From Isoetes taiwanensis (lineage: Eukaryota > Streptophyta > Lycopodiopsida > Isoetales > Isoetaceae), in assembly GCA_021234155.1 (NCBI GenBank), contig JAJEKV010000002.1:42089203-42153202 (forward strand): a DNA stretch of 64,000 bases, in the 5' to 3' direction. Under the pieces are notes generated by a model. The model saw only the letters and a list, made by a program, of their open reading frames with translations. It was not told the DNA's origin and made no database searches. A program made the position numbers and the translations under genes. Below, piece by piece: positions 46,053 to 58,079 of this stretch. Positions within the stretch are counted from its first letter, which is position 1. Each line of letters starts with the position of its first letter.

Positions 46053-46064
46053 TTCTCCCCACCT
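46053..46064 (-). other. Polypurine tract
   Basis: AGGTGGGGAGAA on the minus strand directly abuts the LTR start TGTGACG. Its place and composition are those of the plus-strand priming site. Confidence 0.8.
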
Positions 46065-49000
46065 TGAAATGATGCTGTCCGCAGCATCGTGGGTCTCCCC
46101 ACCTTGGGATCTTCTTAACCTGTAATCAACTTGATGCATACAATTTATTATTATTATACTTACACAATTATTAGAATTATTCTAGGGTAATGTTTAAGAC
46201 ATTACTGTACTATTCCATTATCCAATTAACTTATCGCTTCATAACTTAATCAACGCAAGGTAATTACTAACCTTACTTAATACAACATTTAAGTTTACCA
46301 AAGTTTATCAATTTCATACAAAATTTACACTTCTAAGGTACTCTTCATCCCTTGCAACACGTTTTAACAAAATTCGTGTTGCAAGTCTTTGCACCTTGAG
46401 ATCCTGCATTAATTTTACAATATCTATAATTACATATTTACTAGCTTACACAAGATTTAAGCGATTAGTTTCAATGGTAGAAATCACAACTACTCTAGAA
46501 CTATTTATGCAAGTGTTCGTGATGCGACTCCCCGCCGGTTCTTCGTTCTCATTGGCCTCCTGGATTCACACCACGCTAGAATATTAATGTAAAGTTGGTT
46601 ATAAGGGAACCACCCCATCTATCTACATGAATGCATGACTAATCTCCCGGCGTAGGAAGAGGATGCTTCTTCCATCGTGGCCGTGGAGACAGCGCCCTAT
46701 AATGCCTATATGCCGCTCATGCCTACACCTTTAGTTGCTTGAGACGTGGAGGATAGGGTCCTTCCCGTATTTGGGCGTGAAGGATAGGGTCCTCCCCATA
46801 GGCATTGACTAGAGGTGCTTTCCTATCAATGCATTCCTGAATGACCTCTTATCTCTCGAGGTCGTCTACTTCCGTGGGACGGAAGTAGACTTTTTAATCT
46901 ACCTTCCACTCATTCAAGCGGAACCGCGGTCATGCCTACATTGACATTACACCACGTCCTAGAGATCACCGTAGTGGTCCCATCATCGGTAAATACGCAT
47001 GCAACCCATACCTGGCATAGGTTGCTAAACACAAATCGACATGCCTGAGCCAATTTTTGCTGGCTCCTTTAATGCATGTGATTAACATAATTACTCTAAG
47101 GTAATATTTATGAATTAACATTATCATAGTATCGGATACATTACTTCCGATAGTACAATTATATTTACTCTAAGCTTTGAAATATTTAACGACTTTTAGA
47201 TCGCGATTATTTAAACAATAACCCTGATTTAGATCTATTGTATCATAAACAAGGTTTTAATTATCATACACAAGAATTAGATGTGCTCCCTATTCTCTTC
47301 CTTGGGTCCTGCATTACCCTTGGAAGTATATCCCTAAGATGCACTTAAGTATATCTGAATTCTATTTTCTATTTATATTTATGAGGACCCGAGGTCATAT
47401 AGCTATCCTTGGAAGGAATTGCATCCTTGTGAAGGATTAATTAACATGCTACCTCACATTACCATTGTTATTTAACTTATTTCCCTATGATACATATACG
47501 TACAACAAATTCTATGCAGTTATTAGGATCTATATTTAACTTGTCAATAAGACACATTAAAGCTTATTATACATGGGCACACCTTACCTAAGGCTAGGAC
47601 GCATCCACCCATTGAGCCGGCGTGGAGTAGTTTGGAAATGACTTGGTCGTTGCATTTCTCCCATATTTTTGCTCCACTTCATTGGTGTAGTTAGCTATCA
47701 CGTCAGTCTCGCACGTTGAAGGCCTTCTGTTCATTCGCTTCGGCCATTGCCGGAGTGAACTCTATTCTACGGGTCGATCAATTCGATGCAAGTACGTTCA
47801 ATCATAAGATTGAGCCCTCCCATTTTCTTCAAAAAGAGAATGGTCCTGCACCCCTTCAATGACGTTGTACACAAGGTCATATATCTATTCTCTCCCCTTA
47901 AGAGGTTATACGCTTCTTACTTAGCGCATTAATTTACTAGCCTTAGCTAGCATATATAACCATCTAAGATGGATGCACATATTATGTTGTCATTTATTTC
48001 AATATAGTTATGGGTTACCTACTTAGTTAGAACGATTCTAAACCACAAGGTTTTGTCATGACGACAATTCCTTTTGTCTCAAAAGACTATTTGATTACTA
48101 TAATTCTTATTTTAGATGTACCTTACATGTATTATTCTTTTATATTCTAGAGATTCCCCCTTTCTTAGTTATTTAAACTCTTGGAATATTCCTACCAATC
48201 GAATTGATGCCATCGTAACAAGTTGGCCGGACTTGCTAGATTACTTCTTTTATTTCGGTTGGATTATTCTTTTGGAGGTACTAGATTTATACATGGTCAA
48301 CGATTATCCTAGTAATGATTCCTTCTTAGCGAGGTGATCAATCTCACCAAGTGGTTTCAATACGTTGGATGACTATTAACAATCGTGTATAATTTTAGTT
48401 ACTCCTATGCGTTTCCTTCCCAATACTTGACGCTTAGCTCAATATTGGGGCAATCCTTTCGGCGAGAATATCTAAAAATGCCTTCTACTCCCAATATGGA
48501 TGTTGTCGTCCGTACATTTAACCTACTAGGCCCCATGGCCTTAGATCCCTGAGCTTGCTAGAAGCTCATCCACTCGTTGCCTGCTTGAAGTAGCAAGGTA
48601 CGTTCTTCTGAGTCGCTCGATACTTTAGTCTCCTTGACGGTGGCTCCCCTTTGATGTAGAGGTTGACTTTGTTCGTTAGAAGCCTCTCATTGCTGGTGGC
48701 TTGATGGTGTAGTCGATCACTTGAAATCTTCCATGCCGCTTTTCAAAAGTCTGAAGGTGGCGCCGTTGAAAAAGATCTTTCATCTTGAACTTTTTGACTT
48801 GGCAGCTAAAGGACGTCTCTGTATCCGATATTGTTTCTTCGACTCCATCGACGTCTCATACGTCGAGTCCTCTTGTTGCCTGAAGAGTGTTGAGGATGTT
48901 GATTGCTTCACCCCTGCAAATTGCCTGACATCTCTTCCTTTGATTTGTTACGCTATGGGAGGGAAGGAATAACAAGGGAACTATATATGTAAAGCATATA

Positions 49001-49280
49001 GCTTACATAATTACAATTACTACTAGAGCTATTAAGTCCCCCTTGTGCCTCCCTTCGAGTTGCACACCTACTCCTTGGTAATGTCATCGGTGTTCCTCCC
49101 GGTGCAATGGTGTTGACGATCTATATCCTCCTATTTGTACATCAGCTCGTACTCCGGGGTAACTTGTTGATATACTTGGGCCCTTCGATGTTTGTCGGCT
49201 ATGGCACAACACGCTTTGCATCACATTCTAACTAAAGGTGTGCTGGTCGTTGATGCTTCGACATTTCAGTCTGCTTCTTG
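46065..49280 (-). other. Internal region of the LTR element without coding capacity
   Basis: This is where integrase and RNase H would lie in an autonomous element. Stops are frequent in all frames and no motif was found. Confidence 0.6.
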
Positions 49281-49688
49281 ATCATGTTCTCGGGCGGTAA
49301 TTGTTCCCCCCTTCATGATACTTGAAGCTATTTGGAGGCGTCTCTTGAGGCTGTGCGCGCTTCCTTTGGCTATACTCCTCTGGAGTTGTTCTCTTCTGCA
49401 GTTGTTCTTTGAATCGTCCATCCTTGGGTTCACCAAATTGCATGCAAGTCCGCGTGCAAGTTATCGGCTCGCCTCGCCTCACCTAATTGCTTCTCCATCG
49501 AGCTTCCAATCTTCCTTGTTTGATCCCCTCGGTCACATGGCTTGGACATTGTCACGTTCCTCGGTGCTATGCCGTCTTCTTGTCTTGAGGTACCCTCCGA
49601 TGGTTTTGATTGTGCTCGTCAGTTTTGATCCTCCTGTTGCCTCTAGGGAGCTCGTGGAAGAATTCGGTTGCTAGCACTTCTCCAGCTT

Positions 49689-51769
49689 TCAGTTCCTGAC
49701 CTTTGTCCCTCTATGCATGTCGGTCTCTCTGTCAAGTAAAGCTTCATGGCTCTCCTCCCTGCTGGCTATATTGTCGGGATGATGGATCCTTATATCTGCG
49801 CAGCTTGACCCTTGAGTTGAAGAAGTACCTGCCTTAGATATACTCTTGTCGTTGAATAGCCTGGCTATTATCTTGAACTCTCTTTTTGCCGAAGGTGCTT
49901 CAGTTGCTATCCTTGTCGTTAAGGTGTCGAATGCTTCTACCTTGGGCGTTTGACGTGCCACATGTCGGAGATATGATCGGCTTCTTCTCTTCTAATTACT
50001 GGTAGGAGTACCTGACGAAGCCATCACCTAGTTGTTGAAGGCATATCTCCTCATCGCAGTGCCTTTCGTAAGTGCATCTCCATCTAATACACGTGTCATA
50101 GCGCATCACCCTATATTACCACGAGGTGGAATTATGGTTGTCGAGATGTTGCCTTCTTAGTTGGCTCGTTGATGTCGGGTCGTTCCTCCTTCTATTGTTG
50201 AGGCCACTCGTGTCATAAGTTCGTCAAGTGTTGCTGCTGCCACAAGAGGTAGTGGTGCGCCCTGACGATGTCCTGGTGCAGCGCTGATGATCTTGACATG
50301 ACCGGTGTTGTCTCTTATTCTGACATTGGGTGGACGAGCGGTCTTCTCCATTTTGATCTTGGGCTATAGTTGTGCTTCCTTGCTTCCTCATTTGGTAGTC
50401 GAAGTGAAGGAGCTTCCTGATCTAAGCGCTAAATCCTTAAAACATGACTTTAAACTCATGTTTCTCCACTATATCTGTGAGCACCCGAGATATACAATAG
50501 ACATATACGCATTTACATTGGGATTTTAATTCATCCACTTTTTCAAAACAACTACGAAGATCTACTTAAATGTTTATACTCCTTTAGGGTTTCCCCTCCT
50601 CCTATCGCGTTTGATCCTTCGGTTTTGCTGCATCTTCTTCGTTCTGGTTGACTCCGGGATTCCTTGAGATGCTGCTACTATTGTTGAGCTTCATGTCTGA
50701 TCCAAGCTCGTCACCCCAAGTTGCGAAGAGTGTTCGTCGATGTGATCCCTTGAAAAAGTTGCTCCTCCTTAATGTGTATATCCATCATAAGGAATGCGGT
50801 GACCGCTCAACGTCCCTATATGCAGTGTGTCGTTGCAAGGTTGCCGATGTGCGGTGCCATTGATCGGTTGAGTAGGATCACCTGGCTATTGCAGTCGGGC
50901 GTTCTTGAATGTCTTCGAAGCTCTGAGATCGTGGTCGGTAGGCAGGCATTGTCATTCCTTCGTAGTTTGAATTTCTGAGTGCGCCCCTGTTGATTGGGCT
51001 TTGCTTCATTCCGAGGTGCCTCTCCTGTGCCTGGAAGTGTGGTCATCTCTATTGCACCTACCCTAGCTCCTTCTGGTTGCCTTTGCATGATTTGTACCTG
51101 CTGGTTAGGTCGTCTCCTCCGTCCTTTGGGTCCCATCCATTCGAGTCTCGCACTCCTTGGCTGACGTAGTAAAGTCGTCCTTCCTTTGGTTTCTAGGTGT
51201 TTCTAGGTCCCGAATTCTTGTTCGAGCGGAATATTCTCCTCCTTGATCTTGCCCCTAATGCTGATATAGGCCTTCAAGTTGGAGATGTTCCTTCCCTGAT
51301 ATGCGTCTCCTTCCCCTCATGGTCTCCTACTTTTTTGGAACCGATGAAAGTTCTCATGCTGGTGCAAGGGAGCTGGAAGCTCGTCCTGGTCAGCCTTAGG
51401 TGCTTTGTGGTTGCCTAGCTTGGTTGCTCCTTTTGTTGACGTTGCATTACATTCGCTTGAGCTGCTGGGCTGCAAGGTCGTGGTGGTCTTCTCTCCGGTT
51501 TCTATACGCTCCTGTGCCGCCATGACTTCTCTCCTCGACGGAAGCTTATGCCCTCTGGCCCTAGCTCGTGATGCTAACGCGGCATCGATGTCTAACATCT
51601 TCCTGCATCTGTATTTTTCTGCCTTGCGTTCTTCCATTTGAAACTCATGTGCGTCGAGTTGGTGAAGGCATCGAGATCCTCTTTCTGATGTGACCTCGTG
51701 GACGTGGTAGCCGGGAGGTTGACATCTAGAAAATTCTTGATGCCGTTGGTTACCAAATATTCTTCCCAT
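49689..51769 (-). pseudogene. Degenerate gag-like frames of the LTR element
   Basis: Minus-strand frames at 51769-51317, 51136-50816, 50351-50157 and 49961-49689 follow the leader in the gag position. They are hydrophilic and rich in Arg, Gln and Lys (e.g. FQMEERKAEKYRCRKMLDID) but show no CCHC knuckle or protease. Frame breaks separate them. Gag identity is inferred only from position and composition. Confidence 0.4.
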
Positions 51770-52702
51770 TTGATGAAGATTGATGATAGGCCGGTGGTGT
51801 CCTGTTCTACTCGTTTGTCAGTTGAGGTATTTGTCGTTGTGCTTCCCTCTCTTGGGTCTGCCTTTTGGGTCTCCTCTCCTTATCTGTCTGTACATCGGCT
51901 GGGACCTCGATGTCTTCAAGAAGTTGCGCCTCTAGCTCTTACGTGGCTCGCCCTCAGATTGCTTCAAAGCAACGCCAGATATTCTAGAGTCTAAGGGTCT
52001 ACTTGAAGGGCTCTCCTACAACATTTTGAGCTCTATAAGCAAGCAAGATGGCTCGAGCAGCATTACTGGAGACATATCTATAATCTCCAAGTCTATGGAC
52101 ATTAGGACGTGTGGCATGGCATGACATGAGGGTTGTTTTGCAAAACCTCCATGATGTTTGAGGCATACTCTAAGGTCCTAGCAAAGTTGGTTTGGGGGAG
52201 TCCAATCTCTACACATGGAGTGACTTGGGCAGCTCTAGACTCTAGCTCCTTTCTAGGTATCCTGGCAATAGGGAGTGTCAATGTGGCGGCTGTATAAGTC
52301 AAACTCTATTAGAAGGACACAAAATTAGGTCAAGGTTTATGCCTTTGGCATGAGCAGAGGTGATGTACCCACAATTGGACTTGGGTTGCTATGCTGAGGT
52401 CTAGATGACTATAACAAAGGGGTGTTCTTGGGCACTTCTATCTAGGAGTAAGGCATCAGCTTTGAGCCGAGAGCAATACTTGTGAGGTACTAATGGGGTA
52501 TGCTTCTATTTACAAACAAACCACAGTTTGGAAAAACAATTCAAGGGTTTGAGCAATTTTGGTCATTTTGAGCTGGGGTTTGACATTTATAGCCTAATAT
52601 GAGGTCATAAATGGATTCTAGGCTGTCTAACGGTCCTATTGCAACAAATTTCAGGTGATTTGGAGCTCTGTAGCTCAAGTTATGGAGGTTCAAAGTTTGG
52701 AG

Positions 52703-53361
52703 GTCTCACACATTGCGCCCAGACCAATAATGAACTTTTCATTTTCGGTCCTGGCGCGACGTGTGAGACATTGGCTCTAAATGGGTTAAACTTGTCCAAT
52801 TTGGGTGATATAAGGGTCTAATTCTGCTGGACTCATCGAGTTAGGCAGAATTAACCCCTTGTTTGGTCAATTTGGAGCTGTTTTGGGCACTTTTGGGGCA
52901 TGGTCTCACACGTTGCGCCCAGACCAATAATGAACTTTTCATTTTCGGTCCTGGCGCGAGGTGTGAGACATCCTCTCGAATTGGCCTAGGATGTCTGTTT
53001 TGACTAAAACAAAAGCTAAAACTTACTAACTCAACTTAATTAAGTAACTTCATACACTTATAATTTACTCTAAAACACTTTGTATTAAACAAAATTTTAT
53101 CATTTACGAAATTAATAAGGCTCTCCTTTGATATGGCTGGCTAAGTGCATATCTTCTTCTTGTATCTCTCGCTCTATCTGCTCGTACACTTCTTGGGTCT
53201 AATATACAAATCTAACTAATCCTTATCTTAAAACTCGATCTAGCATGTTACCTTTTTTTGAAATTCATCAAGTATTAAGGTGTTTTTGGCTCAACGTCTC
53301 ACACGTTGCGCCCAGCTCAAAATGAGAGTTCCATTTTTGCTCCTGGCGCGACGTGTGAGAC
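52703..53361. repeat. Three hairpin units in the retrotransposon leader
   Basis: Units at 52703-52769, 52903-52969 and 53296-53361 each start GTCTCACAC(G/A)TTGCGCC and end GGCGCGA(C/G)GTGTGAGAC, so each folds on itself with a stem of about 17 pairs. The loop ('agaccaataatgaac...') is almost identical in the first two and differs in the third. They lie 200-870 bases after the primer site in transcript direction. Confidence 0.9.
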
Positions 53362-53552
53362 CTTCTTGCTTTAGAAGGGTTTGGCTCGCCAATTTTAATC
53401 TTTTTATGTTCCAGTTCACTTACTGTTACTAGCTTAGCATATACTACCAAAAATGAGAAAAACATTTCCCACTTTTCGAGGTTTGAGGATCCTATCAAGT
53501 TAGTACTACTGGGAGCATAGTCAGTGCTTTGCTCTTGGTCTCCAAGAACATT

Positions 53553-53564
53553 GCTCTGATACCA
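53553..53564 (-). other. Primer-binding site for initiator tRNA-Met
   Basis: TGGTATCAGAGC on the minus strand, one base after the 5' LTR end at 53566, complementary to the 3' end of plant initiator tRNA-Met. Confidence 0.9.
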
Positions 53565-53565
53565 C

Positions 53566-54171
53566 TGTGACGTCCCCTACTCATATACGGTGCACTCACC
53601 GTATACAAACAGGAGTTCATCCCCCATATCAGCTCCACACTGATACAGGGCCCTCCACGTATCACTGCAACCTTGATGAGTTCCAATGGGAAGAATGAAG
53701 GGGTCATTTACCCTGTCTCCCTCAGGGCCTACCTAGGCTGAAAACTAACTTGGTGGGTTCGGCCGCATTGAGTCCGGGATGCGCTTTGACTCTGGAGCAA
53801 GCAAAACAGAGCCCTAAAACCCTATGGACGAAAATGGCAAGACAAAGGGTTAGGGCTAGGGTTCCCATTATCCCCTTTAGGCATGTGGGATAATTGGATG
53901 TGGCCCCACTTATATTAAATAAGTGGCCTAGGATATCCACATGGGTAAATGTGTACACATGGATGAATGTGTACACATTGACACACACATGGATAAGTGT
54001 GCATATGGGCAATTGTGCCCATAATTAAATGCACACACCTTGCAAGTTGCCCCCTAGGGTGCTACCGCCGCCACACGCTACGCACACGCCGGTCGAATGG
54101 CGGTACGCTGCGATTTAGGCAAAGATGCGATAATCCTTAGGACCGTGATATCTTTGCTACTGAACGTCACA
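53566..54171 (-). repeat. 5' LTR with an internal deletion (606 bp)
   Basis: Compared with the 3' LTR it lacks about 990 bases, corresponding to 44604-45591. Both deletion edges carry CTAG (44604-44607 and 45591-45594), and one CTAG remains at the join (53733-53736). This fits deletion between short direct repeats. Outside the gap the two LTRs are closely similar. Confidence 0.85.
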
Positions 54172-54446
54172 AAGAACAAACACTTTAACAAAACAAATAA
54201 CATATAAAAGGAAGAGCCTCTCAAACTCGGGTCAGTTTAGCTTTGGCTGATTCTTGAGACAAATCCTATATTCATATTACCAATTAATTTCTTCCAAGTA
54301 TACCTGGTTTAAGCACTTGGCTAAGCCTCTGCCTTGTTGTTTTTATTAAAAAAAACCCAACCACATTTGTAGCAGCTGTTGGTAGATATCATGCCTGTAT
54401 TTCTTCTTCATCGGATAGACACAACAAGAAAAGGGTCATTTAGCGA
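54172..54446. other. Short spacer
   Basis: AT-rich, no feature seen. Confidence 0.4.
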
Positions 54447-54870
54447 CGCCCGCGACGCCCGACGGCGCGTCGCCGGGCGTCCGCTGCAGACGTCGTTAGC
54501 ATACATCGCCGCATGCGACGTAAGGCCGCATGCGACGTTGGCGGCGCCGCCAGACGCGATACGTGACGCCGCGCTAGACGCCGCATGGCACGCGACACGC
54601 GGAAATATACACGGGAATATACACGCGGAACATCACCAAAATCCACGCTGCGTCCGTAAAAGTTACGCGTGTATACGCCGCATGCGACGCGACACGTCGA
54701 CGTATTAATCGGGAATATACACGCGGAATATACACGCAGCGTAAAAGCCACGGTATACGCCGCATCTTGACGTGACATCGGAATATACACGGAATACACA
54801 CGGGAAAATTCAAAAATCTGGCAGATAGAAAAGCCACGCGGCAAAAAAAGCCGCGGGATACGCCGCATGA
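54447..54870. repeat. CG-rich array with motif GCCGCATGCGACG (left)
   Basis: The motif is exact at 54508-54520, 54525-54537 and 54677-54689, with many near copies and a second word 'gaatatacacg' repeated six times at 54604-54800. CpG density is far above the neighbourhood. A matching array is at 61480-61600. Frames across it are compositional. Confidence 0.75.
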
Positions 54871-54935
54871 CGTGTAGGGGAAAAAAATAAAAAAAAATAA
54901 AAAATATATTTATATAAAAAATATAAATATAAAAA

Positions 54936-55066
54936 TATTTTTAAATAATCACAAAAGTGTTTTTATATTCATATTTTTAAATAGTCACAAAATTATTTTT
55001 ATATTTATATTTTTAAATAATCACAAAAGTGAATTGTATTTATATTTTTAAATAATCACAAAAGAC
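54936..55066. repeat. AT-rich tandem repeat, unit about 45 bp
   Basis: The words 'tttttaaata(a/g)tcacaaaa' recur four times with 'tatttatatt' spacers. Confidence 0.8.
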
Positions 55067-57176
55067 TTCGTTAAGAGGAGTATCCACCCTTTTAGCCTAG
55101 AGCTACTCTCTCTCTCGATTCGAAGGGAGTAGTCATCCGAGTACGTAGTTAGAGGACGCCTCAAACCGTCAGCCGCACGGTCGCGATTGGATGGCTCTCC
55201 AGCGACGTTTGCAGATCCCTCGCCGCCCCCAAGCCCCATGTCATGCTCTAGACCTTCATTCATATCCGCCACTGCTTCCTATAAAAACCAAAAGAATATG
55301 GCGTTAATGTAGTTCATAGAATTATAATAATTTTCTACAACGCACCCCCAAGATTCCCGCCAATTGGGAGAGTTCCCTCGTCAGATAACCGTTGATACAG
55401 ATAAACAAATCCCACGCCCGCGGGCTACTTGTACCTGCTGCTTGTTAGGGGCAAACCCGTATAGATGTTCCTATGACAATATAACGAGTATTAGCTAGTG
55501 ACATTTAAAGTTCTTATTAAAATTAATGTGAACTAATATAGCTCTTACTGAATCTATAGAAAAACCCTTTTCGATCACGGAGTCCAAATGAGACGCCTTT
55601 AACTCACTTTTAGTTGCTTTGTCGGTCCGAGCTCTATGTTTGCTTTCTGGATCCTTTGCACGTTCGAATGCAATCTGATTGCAAGGCACACAACATTATC
55701 ACAAGTTAAAGTGAACGAATGACAAAAAAAATAAGAAATACCTTGATATCTTCCTTGTGGAGATTAAGTGGTTTAGGGACTTTTGACCAATCGCCTCCTT
55801 CTTTTTCGCAAGTCTGCTTCAGTTCCTTGACCACATGGTGCCTTTGACATAAATCGATAGATCAACGCCATATCAAAATAATAAAAACAAGACTATGAGT
55901 AGGTCATGTACCTCCTTTTTCGTATAAGCTCGCCCATCATCGGCGTGAGCTTCTTCCGCTTCGCGCCTTTGCTTTTTCTATCTCCGGGAAACTCGTTTCA
56001 TTTTATTTTTGACGCTCTCTATTTCGCGTTGGTCATAAGCGCCAGGCCACTCCCCTATACCGCGGGGAGGCCATAAACGACTGATATTATTTGTGACCGC
56101 GTCCCTCAGTGTAGTATAAAAGACACTTCCCTCATCATCCTTCTTAGGAAGAGCGTCCCTGAAGCATAAATGGTGGGTATATAAAAGCGTGTTTATGTCT
56201 ACCGTCAATATACATATCCCGGCCCCGATTAAGAACCTTTTGAGCACTTTACAATGTATTCTAAGTGAAGAGAATGAACAAAACAACAAATTTAGATGAC
56301 AAAGTACTAATATTTAAGGTTGATATCTTAAATAATATGTTCACATAACTTACATCAAAAAATTATTATTAATATGATAGTCGGGTATATTCGGGGCCAA
56401 ATCACCCGCAGACTTACGTGTCTAAAACAAAGCGAAATGGACGCTCTTCTTCAGTGACACGTGGACGTCGTCGGGATCCTTCCCTCTCCAAGTCAGGCGA
56501 GCGACCATGTTCTTCGGATCCCGAACCCTGTGATGATCGTCGCGATCTTGAACGTTATGAGTCTGTTGCTCCACTACTTCTTGACCTGGGAAGTAATGAG
56601 AGAATGAGCATCTTTAACATGCTGCAACCAAAGAAATGTTTGGTACGTAGTGGATATATATTTACCTGTTGAAATCTTCCTCCAAGTTCCTTGCATTAGA
56701 AAAATCTGTTCCCGTCTCTTGCCTAGAACGGGAGTCCATACTACGTCTAGCATTCTCAATATTCTCGCGAGAACGTGGAGGCCGATAATCAACACTATGT
56801 CATTGGGGAATAGGAGCGGGAGGCTGCCTAACTGGCGTTGGTGTCAAAGAGGCAAAATATGCTGCAATTTGGTCTCTCGCGGAGGAGCTGCAGAAGCACA
56901 AATATCATGCAAAAAACAATTCATTTATTTATTATTTTTATAAAAAGCTATCTTAATACCCAAACCTGCTGGTGTAGTGATAGGTGGAGGTTGGCGTCTT
57001 GGAGGAACATTAGCACGATTGCCCCTACCTCGCGTGGAGTCCTCCTCCTATTTTCTCTAAACTCGTCCCTTTCCTCTACACAACAAATTAAAACTCCATG
57101 CATAAACTCACATACCTAATTAGAGGGTAAAGCGTATAATAAAAACTATATAAATACTTACCTTCGCCTTGCTCAT
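55048..57176 (-). pseudogene. Degenerate multi-exon gene, unrecognised
   Basis: On the minus strand, splice-bounded pieces can be read in order. The ATG is at 57176 (MSKAK, donor GTAAGT at 57161). A Pro/Arg-rich exon lies near 57045-56965. An exon at about 56890-56675 (DQIAAYFASLTPTPVRQPP ... RSRENIENARRSMDSRSRQE) has an in-frame TGA. An SR-rich exon at about 56640-56425 has an in-frame TAA. Then come SAGDLAPNIPDYHINNNFL (56425-56365), an exon from 56160 (DALPKKDDEGSVFYTTLRDA ... KMKRV) with a TAG, VVKELKQTCEKEGGDWSKV (55850-55743), FERAKDPESKHRARTDKA (55682-55556), EHLYGFAPNKQQ (55469-55434) and a last Gly-rich exon from 55278. Three internal stops say pseudogene or transposon gene. No family recognised. 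Confidence 0.45.
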
Positions 57177-57362
57177 TCTCCGTGACGATTACAATTACCT
57201 CTATTCATCGCCGAAAAAAGAGCACACCTAGATCAAAAAGAAATTGTGAGAGAAACATTTGATAACCATGAATGATATTGGTTGCAATAATAGAATGATA
57301 CTTACAAACCATAGAGATGAAAAATAGTATTTTTATGGTTCAAATGTGCCACTAATGAGCCC

Positions 57363-57488
57363 CTACAGACTTATCGCAGCCTTGACCGCCTTGACCGGGG
57401 CGAGGGGAGACGATAATGCCATGAATATTGCATCGCCAGAAAAGAGGGCCACAATGAGGAAAACCGCTAAGAATTGAGCCTCCGCCAT
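57363..57488 (-). CDS. Small hydrophobic ORF (41 residues), possible signal-peptide exon
   Basis: Starts MAEAQFLAVFLIVALFSGDA, with the form of a secretion signal, and ends SPLAPVKAVKAAISL before TAG. No mature domain follows. It could be a first exon or chance. It lies about 190 bases upstream of the multi-exon gene on the same strand. Confidence 0.25.
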   Translation of the reverse strand: MAEAQFLAVFLIVALFSGDAIFMALSSPLAPVKAVKAAISL

Positions 57489-57639
57489 GACTATATATAT
57501 TAATTTGAACATAACGAAATTAGCGAGAGAAAAGCTTTGAACAAGTGTCTTTGAATAAATACCTAAATTTATATTCTTATCTTCTTATTTATATTAGAAA
57601 AGTATCTCAGATATATGTATGGGGTGCATATCAACTCTA

Positions 57640-57893
57640 GGTTGCCATATTATCGCCATGTATCATGTCATACACCTAACCCTAAATTATCCCATCGGGC
57701 ATTTTTTAGTGCCACATCATGAAACCCCACGCTATGCGTGTGGCACATCATCAAACCCTAGGTTGTGTCACGTCATGACTTCCTATTGCCACATCATAGT
57801 AAGTGCCATGTCATCAAACCCTAGCTTAGGTGTGCCACATCATCAAACCCTAGATTGTGCCACATGGCATTTACAATCTAGGGTTTGATGATG
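57640..57893. repeat. Degenerate minisatellite ending in a 21-bp palindrome
   Basis: The words 'ccacatcatcaaaccctag' recur about six times. The last copy, 57838-57858, is followed after 14 bases by its perfect inverse at 57873-57893. Confidence 0.8.
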
Positions 57894-58079
57894 TAGCACA
57901 CAAAACCTAGGGTTTGACGCCCCAGAGCGACACTTTATCTACAAGTTATGATTAATAATTTATTTACCATTAATAATAATTTTTTGATTAATAAATTACT
58001 TTTTCATTAGTAATTTTGACTAAAAACATTTATTGGTTGCAACAAGCCTCAAATAGGAAGACAAAATTATATTAATCAC

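Larger units (their letters stand above)
44437..54171 (-). mobile_element. LTR retrotransposon, 9.7 kb, non-autonomous or decayed
   Basis: The element reads on the minus strand. The 5' LTR is at 54171-53566 and ends in ACGTCACA. It is followed by the primer site TGGTATCAGAGC (initiator tRNA-Met type) at 53564-53553. The polypurine tract AGGTGGGGAGAA is at 46064-46053, and the 3' LTR at 46052-44437 starts TGTGACGTT. The internal 7.5 kb has no reverse transcriptase, integrase or protease motif in any frame I examined, only short basic gag-like frames, so it resembles a large retrotransposon derivative. The flanks gcaac and aagaa do not match, so the target duplication is lost or the two ends come from different copies. 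Confidence 0.85.

Noticed and set aside
54379-54868. Arg/Ala-rich frames over 100 codons on both strands
   Set aside because: They are translations of the CG-rich array.
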